A stretch of 64,000 nt of DNA from Zingiber officinale (taxonomy: Eukaryota > Streptophyta > Magnoliopsida > Zingiberales > Zingiberaceae), in NCBI RefSeq assembly GCF_018446385.1, contig NC_056002.1, positions 29,870,636 to 29,934,635 of the forward strand, written 5' to 3'. Positions 32,963 to 43,119 of the stretch are shown here, one piece after another (the stretch's first letter is position 1; the number at the start of each line of letters is the position of its first letter). The position numbers and the translations under genes are program-made. The notes beneath the pieces are model-generated. The model saw only the letters and a list, made by a program, of their open reading frames with translations, did no database searches and was not told where the DNA came from.

Positions 32963-33322
32963 TACCGCTTTGAATTAGTGCAACCACCAATCAAGCAAAG
33001 GGGGTCTATTTTAAAGACAAATTAGATATCATTTTTACTTAAAGGGGGTCTTTCATGATCCGACAGCTTGGAGCGCGCTAATTGGTACGTCTTTCATTTT
33101 TTCCCTCTAAAAGTATTTATGAATTTTTTTTTTCATTTTTTCACCGTTGATTAGTGTTGACAAAATATCACGATTAACAAATTTTGTAATAATATTTTTT
33201 ATTAATATTTTATTATTAAAAAAAAATATTTCTTTCATGCATATTTCTTTATCTCCCACATTGCTTACCCCAAGACAAAGTCTTGGAAATTGTTTCTTGT
33301 CCTTTTTTTTGTAAATATACCA

Positions 33323-34141
33323 ATGTCTATTCAAGAAGGACGGAGCATCCATGAACCACCACCATACGATCAAGAAAATTTCAACTACTGGAGGCAAGGA
33401 ATGGAATGGTTCTTAAGAAGCCTAAATTTCGATAATGTGCTGATATTGAGAAAACCTTCTCGGGACTCAGAATTAAACGAAAATGTAAGTAAACTTATTT
33501 GTAATATTTTGCCTAACAATGTTTTATGCAGACTAGAAAAGTACAAGAATGCACATGAGCTTTGGACCCAATTGATCAAGCTGCACGAGGAGTCATTAGA
33601 GATAGCGGATTAAGTCAAAATCAAATCTGAACTCAAGTCAAATCCAATAGAAAAGCCTACTGAATTAGGGGTTGCGCTCAAAGTTAGTAATATTTACCAA
33701 AATACCTTTGCTAGTAGCAGTTTAAAAAATATGCATGTTAACTTGGATATTTTTGAAAATATACGTGAAAATAGTGTATTTGATAATATATGCAAAAATA
33801 CCCCTAGGATATTATCTGATAAAACAAATCTAATTAATTTAGAAAATTCAAAAAATCTGAAAATAATTAATAACTCTAAAACTTCAAATGATAACCAAAT
33901 CAATTTGAATGACTCTACCTCTAAGAAAAATTCAACTAACAATATTAAAAATATTACATTACACACAAATTTAAATAAATTAACAAATTCAGAAAAGTTA
34001 AATATTAAAAATTCAAATTTAAACTTAAATAAATCTGAAAATTTAAATGATAATGATGACAAGGTCAATATTGATCTAGATAAAATTAATAAATTTCTTA
34101 ATAAATTATTTAATAATCTAGACAATATCAATCTAGATTAG
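33323..34141 (+). pseudogene. Gag-like frame of copia element A with an Asn-rich tail
   Basis: The first part (MSIQEGRSIHEPP, FNYWRQGMEWFLRSL, ICNILPNNVLCRL, AHELWTQLIKLHEE) is the copia-type gag UBN2 region. A single in-frame TAA at 33611 separates it from a tail of about 175 codons in the same frame, extremely rich in Asn, Lys, Leu, Ile and Ser, with no motif. The frame ends at TAG 34139-34141, exactly where the sequence switches to an LTR remnant of element B, so the true C-terminus (zinc knuckle) is lost. Codon use in the tail is AT-driven. A single stop in 270 codons suggests recent decay. Confidence 0.65.
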
Positions 34142-34341
34142 TGGAGGGTGCGTGCGTTGTGTGGATCCTTGGATTAGTCACCTCCCTTGGAGGTGGATAC
34201 CAAGTAAAATCCAAGTGTTAGCGTGTTTGTATTTGTTTCTTTGTATTTCCGCTGCACATCCTTGAAGAAACAAGCAACGCCGAGCAACGAGCACACGAAG
34301 AGCTATTCACCCCCCCTCTAGCTACTTTTGGTCCTAACAAG

Positions 34342-34353
34342 TGGTATCAGAGC
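34342..34353 (+). promoter_or_regulatory. Primer-binding site of element B
   Basis: TGGTATCAGAGC, exact initiator tRNA-Met complement, two bases after the LTR remnant ending TCCTAACA. Confidence 0.85.
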
Positions 34354-34473
34354 GAGGCCGCTCTTCACTGGAATCATCGCCGGAAGGGTCAAGCATAACA
34401 AGAAGAGCTAGAGGGTGAAGAAGTTGAAGCAAAATTGTCAAAGTCAAAGAAATTCAAAAGCTCAACTTCTACA

Positions 34474-36267
34474 ATGGAATTCCGAGATGGGCTCGGATTC
34501 GACACGAGGGTGGCTCCACCATACACTTCCACGAGCTTCGATTCTTGGAAATCAAGAATCGAAAACTTTCTTATGATGGAGATAGAGCAATGGTTTGCTC
34601 TAATGGAAGGATTTGAAGCTCCAACAAACTCCAAGGGCAAGCTTCTCAAGAAAAGCAAATGGAGCTCGGAGCAAGTCCAAAGGTGCGAGGCCAATGACAA
34701 AGTGACCAAGCTTTTGGTAAATTTATTGCCAAGCACCATTCTTTGCAAAATTAGAGAATTTGAAGATGTAAAGGATTTATGGAGCAAATTGGCCAAGCTT
34801 CATGAAGAGATCCCCTCCACTGTACAAGAGCAAGAAGTATCCAGAGAGGGTGACTCTTTGGAGCAAGACCAAGAGGAGGACTCCAAGGTTGAGAGATGCT
34901 CAACCTCCGAAGAAGAAGTCCAAGAAGAAGTTTCATCCTCAAGGGAATGCATCGAAGGGAACAAGGAGGGAGCATACTCCTTGTTTCATATTCAAGATGA
35001 TGAAGCCTCCACCTCTAGGATTGAGGGGGAGCAACTCTTGGTGACACCGGATCAAGAAGAAGGAGAATCCTCCACATCCGGGTCAAGAGAAGAAGAGGAT
35101 GAAGAAGCTTCCACCTCCACAAGTCAAGATGAATCAATTGGAGGGAAATCGATTTCGGATCAAGAGGAAGCCTCTACATTCATATCAAATGGAGGAAAAG
35201 ATGCCACCCTTACAAGCAAAGGTATAAATATTTCAATTAATAATAAAAATTATATTATATGCTTTGAATGTAGGGAACATGGGCACTACAAGAGCAAGTG
35301 CCCCAAATTGGCCAAGAAAAAGGGCCAAATGGCACAAAAAGGCAAGGAGAAGCTCAAGGAGACCATCCCCGAAACAAAAAGGAGCAAGGAGCGCATTGTG
35401 TGCTTTCTGTGTAACCAAAAGGGGCATTACCGAAGTCAATGCCCCAAGGGGAAGAAGATGGTCAAGGCTCAAGGAGTCATTAGTCAAGGGGAAGCTTCCA
35501 AGGTAAAGAAGAAGGTAACATTTATTGAGCCTACCCCTTTACATTATGGTAAAAAGCATGATAGTTCAAATTTTTATCATTTTAATGTAATTTACCATAA
35601 GAATAGAAAGCATGAGGGCATTAAGGAAAAGCATGTGGCCCTACATGCCAAAACCACCCAACCTAAGGTTAGGAAGGTAGATAGACATTTGGGCAAAAAC
35701 ACTAAGGATAATAGATACAAGCCCAAGAATAAAAATGCTCATGGATCAAATGAAAAATCAAATACTAAAGACTTAGTAAGGGAAAATCTAGTCTTGAGGT
35801 CAAGACTTGATAAATTAGAAAAGACCCTAAAAAGATTAGAAAATATCCTATTAGGGCAAAATGAGCATAACCTAGGTTTAGGGGTACAAAAGCCATCCAA
35901 TGACCATAGAGGTTTGGGATACAAACCCAAATCTAAAAAGGATGTGCCTAGTTATCATAGGGTTCCATATAGTTATGGAACAAACCCTAAGTCTAGAGGT
36001 CAAGTCAAGGATACAAGGGAAGATATCCCTAGAAGTATCTTTGCAACCAAAGTGACTAAGACTTCTAAGAAGTCTAAGAAAGTCACCAACAAGGTCACAA
36101 GGGAGGCTATCCCTAGAGTTGACCTAGAAAAGATGACCAAGGCTTCTAGGAAGCCAAACAAGGTCACTAGGAAGGTATCTAGGGAAGTTATCCCTAGTGA
36201 ATACCTAGAGCATCCAAGGAGCACCAATAGGTGTTGGGTTCCTAGGAGCATTTTCTCTACCCCATAA
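34474..36267 (+). CDS. Gag protein of element B (two CCHC zinc knuckles)
   Basis: 597 codons from the first in-frame ATG (MEFRDGLGFD); an in-frame TAG lies upstream near 34408. Residues about 20-120 are the copia gag UBN2 region (SFDSWKSRIENFLMMEIEQW, LVNLLPSTILCKI, LWSKLAKLHEE). About 120-265 is a Glu/Ser/Thr-rich linker. Two zinc knuckles with complete C-x2-C-x4-H-x4-C spacing follow: CFECREHGHYKSKC and CFLCNQKGHYRSQC. The C-terminal 250 residues are Lys-rich with a probable coiled coil (LRSRLDKLEKTLKRLENILL) and repeats of the type TREAIPRVDLEKMTK. The role would be particle assembly and RNA packaging. The frame is open with all metal ligands present, unlike its damaged copy in element C. 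No pol follows. Confidence 0.85.
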   Translation: MEFRDGLGFDTRVAPPYTSTSFDSWKSRIENFLMMEIEQWFALMEGFEAPTNSKGKLLKKSKWSSEQVQRCEANDKVTKLLVNLLPSTILCKIREFEDVKDLWSKLAKLHEEIPSTVQEQEVSREGDSLEQDQEEDSKVERCSTSEEEVQEEVSSSRECIEGNKEGAYSLFHIQDDEASTSRIEGEQLLVTPDQEEGESSTSGSREEEDEEASTSTSQDESIGGKSISDQEEASTFISNGGKDATLTSKGINISINNKNYIICFECREHGHYKSKCPKLAKKKGQMAQKGKEKLKETIPETKRSKERIVCFLCNQKGHYRSQCPKGKKMVKAQGVISQGEASKVKKKVTFIEPTPLHYGKKHDSSNFYHFNVIYHKNRKHEGIKEKHVALHAKTTQPKVRKVDRHLGKNTKDNRYKPKNKNAHGSNEKSNTKDLVRENLVLRSRLDKLEKTLKRLENILLGQNEHNLGLGVQKPSNDHRGLGYKPKSKKDVPSYHRVPYSYGTNPKSRGQVKDTREDIPRSIFATKVTKTSKKSKKVTNKVTREAIPRVDLEKMTKASRKPNKVTRKVSREVIPSEYLEHPRSTNRCWVPRSIFSTP

Positions 36268-38620
36268 ATGGGTTAGAGAGTGTCAACTCTAAGTGAAAGG
36301 GTAGTTAACCCAATCATGAAGAAATTGACACTCAAGGAGCATTTTCAAAGTTTTTGTTAACCTTTGAAAATGAAATTGAATTATTATTTACTCCTTGAAA
36401 GAGTAAAATGTGCCTAATGGTGAAAAATTGATTTTATCTTAAAATGGCATAAATTGGGAAAATCTAGAGAAATACCAAGTTGGGATTTTGGTATTCTCTT
36501 AGAAATCTAAGGCAATCCAGGCCTTGATTTATATGATTATTCTTGAGGAAAAATGAAATATGCCAACATTTGAGGATATGCTTAATTTTTAAGTGGCATA
36601 AACAAATCAAGAGAAATAGAAATGTCAATTTAAGTTTTGGCATTTCTTTGAAGCATTTAGGGCAATCTAGGTTTAACGTTTTAAGTTAAAACAAGTGGTA
36701 TATTTTGGGTTAGCTAAGTGGGTAAGGATACTTAGAAAGGTAATTTAGGTATATTTTATTTATGCTAAACCTTGTCATGATTGTTTGCCCATTATATGCC
36801 ATGGCATCATGGTTTATTTTTTTTCATTCATGTTTTATTATGAAAAATCCAAAAATACCATGTCATGACATTCATACATCATATAGTTATAGGATATTTT
36901 CTTTTGAAAATTATTTCCTTTTGATTTATGCCATAACATAATCATGCATTAAGTTTAATTCCTTGTAATTAAGGAGAAATGGCATTTAACAACACTTATT
37001 AACAAGTGACATCCTGGGTGGATGTCTAATATCTCTAAAATGCCTAGATAGATATGCATGATCCCTAGAATAGGGCAAAACCAAATTTTACATCTCACAA
37101 AGACCTATAAGATGACTTGTATGTGTTTTGTCCACAATAGATACAAGTGAGATGTTAGGAAGATGAACAAAACTTAACATGTTAATTTAGTGCATTCTTT
37201 TGAGTTTTAGGTTCATCAAAACACATAGTTATGTGTTTTCCCATCATTGGGAAAGCTAATGTACAAGTCATGTGCATTAAGCCCAAGGAATGTGATGGGA
37301 TATTGGTTTTGAAAATTATTTTAAAAGACTTTTGGAAAACCTTGGTGAAGGCTATCTTTTGATAGTAATCACCATTGAATAGTTAGACACGAACTTGAAG
37401 AAAATGCTAAAGTTTTAGCAAGTTTTCAAGCTTGTGTCAATCTTTGAAGATATGATATATTTTCATAGAAAACTATTTTTCCATGATAAAGTATGCCCTA
37501 AATAATGTCTACACGAAATTTCATGATTTTTAGATTTTTGTAGGATTTTCTAGGGGTTTCTGAAGTTGGCTGAATTTGAAATTCAGCAACTATCAGAGCT
37601 CCAATCGATCCATGGATCGATTGGAGTGCCTGAATCGATTCGTGGATCGATTCATAAGGGAATTCTCGCGAGCAGAAGCTCGCTGGATCAATCAGCCGAT
37701 CGATCCACACATCCTGAATCGATCAGTGGATCGATTCAGATAGGTTGAATCGATTGGAACCCAACTCCAATCGATCCAGGATGTTGATTTTGGCTGGGAA
37801 TGCCTGATTTCAGCACTCTAAACCTATTTTAGTCAATTTAACCATTCCTAACCCCTGAAAATACATTTGTATACATAAAAAGGGTGTTTTCGTGTGGAAA
37901 ACAAGGATGGATTGGTTAAGGAAGGCTAAGTTGAAGTTTTGGTTGAGGTTTGTTTCAAATTTTGAATATTGGAACCTCAAAACTTCTAAAAATTGAGTTT
38001 CCTAAAGTTTTGGGGATTCCAAGTCATTGTTGGTGCAATGACAGAAGTTACCACCATGTCTTTAGAGGGAGAGACTCTTTAAAGACATGAAAATTATTTT
38101 TCATGAACCTTGGAAGGTGGTCAACCTTCCGTTAAGAACATGCTCAAGGTTGAGCGTTTGAACTTTAATGGGGAGTGGATATCCTCATTGTTCAAGTGGC
38201 TTCAAGTGGATAATGCTCAAGGATGGGCATTTGCCTACATTGGGGGAGAATGTAGGGTTAAGGTTAATGAAGGGTATGGGACCTTCATTATCGTGTTGGT
38301 CACAACGAGTGAAGTTGTGAACAACGAATGAGCAACTCTTCAGGGGGAGAGTTATCAACAAGTGAAGTTGTTGATGTGTACCCAAACATGGGGTATGGGT
38401 TAATGTGTGCCCAAAGATGGGGTTCATGTGTGCCAATAGGGGGAGAATGAAAGGGAGTAAGTTAGACTTTCAGTACCTAGAGGGAGTTTGCCCTCTTAGG
38501 GGAGAATGAAGGGCTTAACTTATGTATTCATTACCTAGTGGCATGAAGAAGGTTTAGGCTATGGGATTAGCCTAACTTACATGTGGTATTGTAAGTGATA
38601 GTGTTGGTATTGTCAAACAT
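36268..38620 (+). other. Non-coding 3' internal region of element B
   Basis: AT-rich and without a supported gene. Collinear with the same region of C (43120-45460, reversed). 37595-37790 holds repeated CAATCGATCC and GGATCGATT dyads also seen in C. From about 38240 onward, purine tracts such as TTGGGGGAGAATG, CAGGGGGAGAG and TAGGGGGAGAATG recur, matching the multiple polypurine tracts of Sireviruses. Confidence 0.65.
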
Positions 38621-38635
38621 CAAAAAGGGGGAGAT
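38621..38635 (+). promoter_or_regulatory. Polypurine tract of element B
   Basis: CAAAAAGGGGGAGAT directly before the LTR start TGTTGGTGCAAC. Confidence 0.75.
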
Positions 38636-40122
38636 TGTTGGTGCAACATCCCTCAGGTCAAGGTTGACCTGGTTGACCAAGCTTGAGTCTTGGTTTGGGT
38701 TTCGATGTTTGACAATGCAAGGTTGATTGAAGAAGAGTCAAGTAGGTCAAGGATGACCGGATACTTGACTGGGAAGTCCTAGTGAGTGAAGCTAGGCAGG
38801 AGGAAAATCCTGGTGAGTGAAGCCAGGTGAAAGACCTAGTGAAGCTAGGCAATTGGGAAAGTCCTGGTGAGTGAAGCCAGGTGAAAGACCTAGTGAGTGA
38901 AGCTAGGCAATTGGGAAAGTCCTGGTGAGTGAAGCCAGGCAAGAGAAATCCAAATGGGTCAAGGTTGACCAGACATTTGGTGAGAGTCCAAGTAGGTCAA
39001 AGGGATTGACCGGATACTTGGCACGAGAAAGAAAAGTCCAAGTAGGTCAGAGGGACTGACCGGATACTTGGCAAGAAGAGAAAAGTCCAAGTGGGTCAAA
39101 GGGATTGACCAGACACTTGGTGAGAGAGTCCTAGCTGGTCAAGGGTGACCGGATGCTAGGTCTTATGTACCAACAAGTCATGGTTGACTAGATGTTGGTT
39201 TAGGGGGCTTTAGACTTGGTTTTGGACAAAAACCAAGGTTTGGATTGATCCGTGGATTGATCCAGCAGGTTTGGATTGATCCGTGGATTGATCCAGCAGG
39301 TTTGGATTGATCCGTGGATTGATCCAGCAGGTTTGGATTGATCCGTGGATCGATCCAGCAGATCTGGATCGATCAGTGGATCGATCCAGAAGATCTGGAT
39401 CGATCCGCCGATCGATCCGGTGAGTCCAGCGAGAACCCTCCGGATCGATCCGTGGATCGATCCGAGGTCAATCGATCGGTGGATCGATTGGGGCTGTTCG
39501 CGCGATAAGCGCTGGATCGATCCGTGGATCGATCCGACTTTTTCGAGCACAGGCCTCTGGATCGATCCGTGGATCGATCCAAAGCCTCCCCGATCGATTG
39601 GGAGCAATCCAATCGATTGGGATTCGACCGTTGGCGTCGTTTATAGCTGTTGGCGTGCGATTCCTTCAGGATCACTTCACAGATTCATTTCAGATCTTCA
39701 CCAGCTCCTCCACAACTCTTCTCAAGCTCGAGATCGCCAGTTCTTGAAGGTTCTTGGAGGCTCTTCCAAGTCAAGAGGCGGATCCAAGCAAGAAGAAGAA
39801 ACTAGGGTTAGAGTTTGTGCACTCATTGTAAGCTTGTATTTCTTTACTCCCCTTTCTTCTTCTTGTATTGAGTCTTGTAGGGCTTCTCCGCCCTTGGTAG
39901 TTACCATAAAGGAGAGTTTCATTAGTGGAGGGTGCGTGCGTTGTGTGGATCCTTGGATTAGTCACCTCCCTTGGAGGTGGATACCAAGTAAAATCCAAGT
40001 GTTAGCGTGTTTGTATTTGTTTCTTTGTATTTCCGCTGCACATCCTTGAAGAAACAAGCAACGCCGAGCAACGAGCACGCGAAGAGCTATTCACCCCCCC
40101 CCTCTAGCTATTGGTCCTAATA
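38636..40122 (+). repeat. 3' LTR of element B
   Basis: 1487 bp from TGTTGGTGCAAC to GGTCCTAATA (CA end mutated to TA; the 5' remnant ends CCTAACA). Contains GTGAGTGAAGCCAGG repeats (38770-38945), AAGTAGGTCAAAGGGATTG repeats (38985-39150), six 31-bp units (39239-39424) and a TATA-like TTTATAG at 39640. The last 202 bp match the 5' remnant 34137-34339. Confidence 0.82.
39239..39600 (+). repeat. 31-bp GGATCGATCC tandem array in LTR B
   Basis: Six exact-period 31-bp units from 39239 to about 39424, each TTGGATTGATCCGTGGATTG or its CGATC variant followed by ATCCAGCAGG. After this come irregular palindromic copies GGATCGATCCGTGGATCG up to about 39600. The array ends about 40 bp before the TATA-like box. 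Related dyads are in both LTRs of C. Confidence 0.85.
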
Positions 40123-41159
40123 GTTATATTGTGATCTAACACTTTTACTAAGTGTGCAGGAGAAGTCCAGCTAAGTCGACGGGTCGACCGGATAGCTAGC
40201 ACGAAGCCCAGACAGATTGACGGGCTGATCGGATATATGGCACAAAGCCCAGCTAGGTCGATGGGCCAACCGAATAGCTGACACGAAGTCCAGACAGGTC
40301 GACGGACTGACCTGATGTCTGTTACGAAGTCCAGCTAGGTCGACGGGCTGACCTGATAGCTGCCACGAACACCAGACGGGTCGATGGGCTGACCGGACGT
40401 CTGACAGGTAAGTTAAGGTAAGTCACTGGAGGGGAGTGACTTGGTGAGGATGTGTTCCCCGTTCGAGGGAACAGTAGGCGTTGATCCAACTTAGAACCAT
40501 TTCGGAAATTTAAGTTGAGATCGTGATTAGATTCCGGTCTCGGTGAGACGGAATCTAGTTACTACTCTTTTACTATTGTGCTAACTTCTGTTTTGTAGGG
40601 TAGTTTAACTATTATTTTGTCTCGGACTAACTCTTTTTTGCAGGAGAAGGACTTTCTGGAGAAAGGTGGTCCGGACACCACGAAGGTAAATTCTATCCTC
40701 GACAGCTTGGAGCGCAATGATTGGTCCGACACCGTCACGATCCAGGCGCCCGGAAGGGATCCGGACGCCCAGAGCTTCCTATATAAGGAGGGTGAGCCCT
40801 GGAGCAAAGAACAAACAACGACATCTGCTCTACTGCGCTGTGCTCCTGCAACGCTGCGAAGCTCCTCCAATAACGTGTTGCAAGAGTCTTTTTCTTACCT
40901 TTATTTTGTTGTCGGTATTTGCTTTTAAAGTTCGTGTACTTGCATTTGTTATCTTTTGCGAATTGCTAGTGAATTGCTCAATGAAAGCACTCAACGAGTG
41001 CGGGTCTTGGAGTAGGAGTCGATGAAGACTCCGAACTAAGTAAATTGGTTTGTGTTAGCATTGTTTCGCTTCTATTTTTTCTGCTACTTACTCTAACTCA
41101 CTACGAATAATTTTTTGATCGATATTCACCCCCCCTCTATCGACTTTCATGATCCAATA
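40123..41159 (+). repeat. 3' LTR of copia element A, right part
   Basis: Resumes A's LTR after insertion of B: ATTGTGATCTAACAC matches 32550-32565 of the 5' LTR. It has the AGCTAGGTCGAC array (40155-40410), a TATA box (40780) and the end block CCCCCCTCTATCGACTTTC, finishing GATCCAATA (CA end mutated). The first part of this LTR and A's whole pol region are missing. Confidence 0.75.
40780..40787 (+). promoter_or_regulatory. TATA box of LTR A
   Basis: TATATAAG downstream of GGCGCCC and GGACGCC blocks. Layout is the same as in LTR S. Confidence 0.55.
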
Positions 41160-41587
41160 GGGACCCCTCATCATCACCGCATCACATGCCTCCCCCTCAA
41201 GTCTAGTTGAAGGAGGTTGCAAGTCCGACTGACTGGACAATTGTCTAAGCATTTTTCCACCCGATCGGCCTTCGGCATTACTTGGTTTTTGATCAGGATG
41301 CGACCGCTCCCTACCGGTCGAGCTGTTGAAGCTTGTCATTCGGTTGTAGGTATGCTCCCTCAATTCGATTGACACAATGAAGGTTTATACTTGTGAAATT
41401 TTTTCTTGGGTTGTCTTGAGCGAGTGCGATCCTGGCTTACGTCACCCAGATTTTTGGGAAATTATGCAAATCTCTTCGCATTAAGGCTAAGCGCGCCCCT
41501 ATACTCTCATTAAATGTTGACCCCTGGCGAGGCACCACGTGTCATGCTCGCTGCCATCGCACGCCTGGCATAATAGGATATCGATGT
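41160..41587 (+). mobile_element. Middle fragment of element D
   Basis: Non-coding sequence between the right end of A (GGGAC) and the left target duplication GATGT of C. It continues at 48735. No gene seen. Confidence 0.45.
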
Positions 41588-43102
41588 TGTTAGGGTCGAA
41601 ATGTAGCTAGGAGGGGGGGGGGGTGAATAGCTCGTCTCACTCGTCGTTGCTTGCTTCTTGGTGATGATATGCAACGAAAAGAACAAGAAACAAAAATACA
41701 ATGCTAACACAAGGATTTACTTGGTATCCACCTCAAGAAGAGATGACTAATCCAAGGATCCACACACATGAGCACTCTCTACTATGAAACACTCTTTTAC
41801 GGTAACTACCGAAAGCGGAGAAACCTTACAACACTCTCAGTACAAGAAGAAAGAAAGGGAAGCAAATACAAGTAAGATCTTACAAGATTTACAACATAAA
41901 ACCCCTAACCTTAGCTTCTTCTTCTTGTGTTGAATGCCTCTTGATCTTGGAAGGACAACAACCCTTGCTCCAAGAATGCTTCAAGAACTGGCGTGAGTCT
42001 CTATGGAGAAGTCGCTGAGAATTGCGTGAAGAGGAATGGAAGAGCTACTCAGGAAATCGCTCGCCAACGGCTATAACCTGCGCCAACGGTCAGATCCCAA
42101 TCAATTGAATGACTCTCAATCAATTGGGGAGGCTTTGGATCTATAGGTTGATCGATCCAGAGCGCCTCTCGGCTCTCTAGAAATCGATTTCCAATTGATT
42201 CAAAGCTTCTCACGATTTTCCAGCCTCCCAATCGATCGGGCGATCGATTGGGAGGGCTTCTGTGCAATGACGTCACTCCCCTAATCGATCCACCGATCGA
42301 TTGGGAGGAGTTTTTTGTCGCGACCACAGTCTAATCGATCAACTGATCGATTGGACATGATTCAATCGATCGGTTGATCTAAACCTGATTTGTTCTAATT
42401 AAGTCCCAAGCCCCTAAAACCTAACATCCGGTCAACCTTGACCTGTTGGGACATCATGCCTAGCATCCGATCACCCTCGACCTGCTAGGACTTCCTCACC
42501 AAGTGTCCGGTCAATCCCTTTGACCCACTTGGACTTTTCTCCTCGTGCCAAGTATCCAGTCAATCCTTTGACCTACTTGGACTTCTGAATACCAGGTGTC
42601 CGATCAACCTTGATCCACCTGGATTTCCACGTGCATGACTTCACTCACCAGGACCTTCACCTAACTTCACTCACTAGGATTTTCATACTGCCTAGCTTCA
42701 CTCACTAGGTCTTTCACCTAGCTTCACTCACCAAGATTTCCCAACTACTTGGCTTCACTCACAAGGACTTCTCCTCTGCCTAGCTTCACTCACTAGATCT
42801 TTCACCTGGCTTCACTCATCAGGATTTCCCAACTATCTGGCTTCACTCACCAGGACTTCCCAGTCAAGTATCCAATTAGTCTTAACCTACTTGACTCTTC
42901 TTCACATCTAACTGGTCAACCTTAACCAGAGGAGAATTGTAGCAACAATTTCTCCAAATGAACAATTGCACCTGCAATATCCATGTATTGTCAGTCTCCT
43001 TGTATTGTCAAACATCGAAACCCAAACATCAAGACTCAAGTTTGAGCCATCTCAAACTTAGTCAACCAGGTCAACCTTGACCTAGGGAATATTGCATGAA
43101 CA
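41588..43102 (-). repeat. 3' LTR of element C
   Basis: 1515 bp. Carries GATCGATT/AATCGATC dyads (42090-42370), CACTCACTAGG and TTCACTCACCAGGA repeats (42640-42860) and a nine-G run near 41612-41622 (C-rich on the coding strand). Its U3 edge reads TGTTCATGCAATATT, altered from TGTTGGTGC. Confidence 0.8.
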
Positions 43103-43119
43103 ATCTCCCTTTTTTTGAT
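43103..43119 (-). promoter_or_regulatory. Polypurine tract of element C
   Basis: Minus strand ATCAAAAAAAGGGAGAT abutting the LTR. Further C-rich tracts (CTCCCCCTTTCC near 43200, CTCCTCCTATT near 43265) are the multiple-tract arrangement also seen in B. Confidence 0.65.

Larger units (their letters stand above)
34137..40122 (+). mobile_element. Gag-only Sirevirus-like copia element B, 5' LTR truncated
   Basis: A 203-bp 5' LTR remnant (34137-34339), primer site (34342-34353), gag (34474-36267), about 2.4 kb of non-coding sequence, polypurine tract and full 3' LTR (38636-40122). No protease, integrase, RT or RNase H. The same architecture and collinear non-coding sequence occur in element C, so lack of pol is a property of the family. 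B sits in the 3' LTR of A, which resumes at 40123 (GTTATATTGTGATC). Confidence 0.8.
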
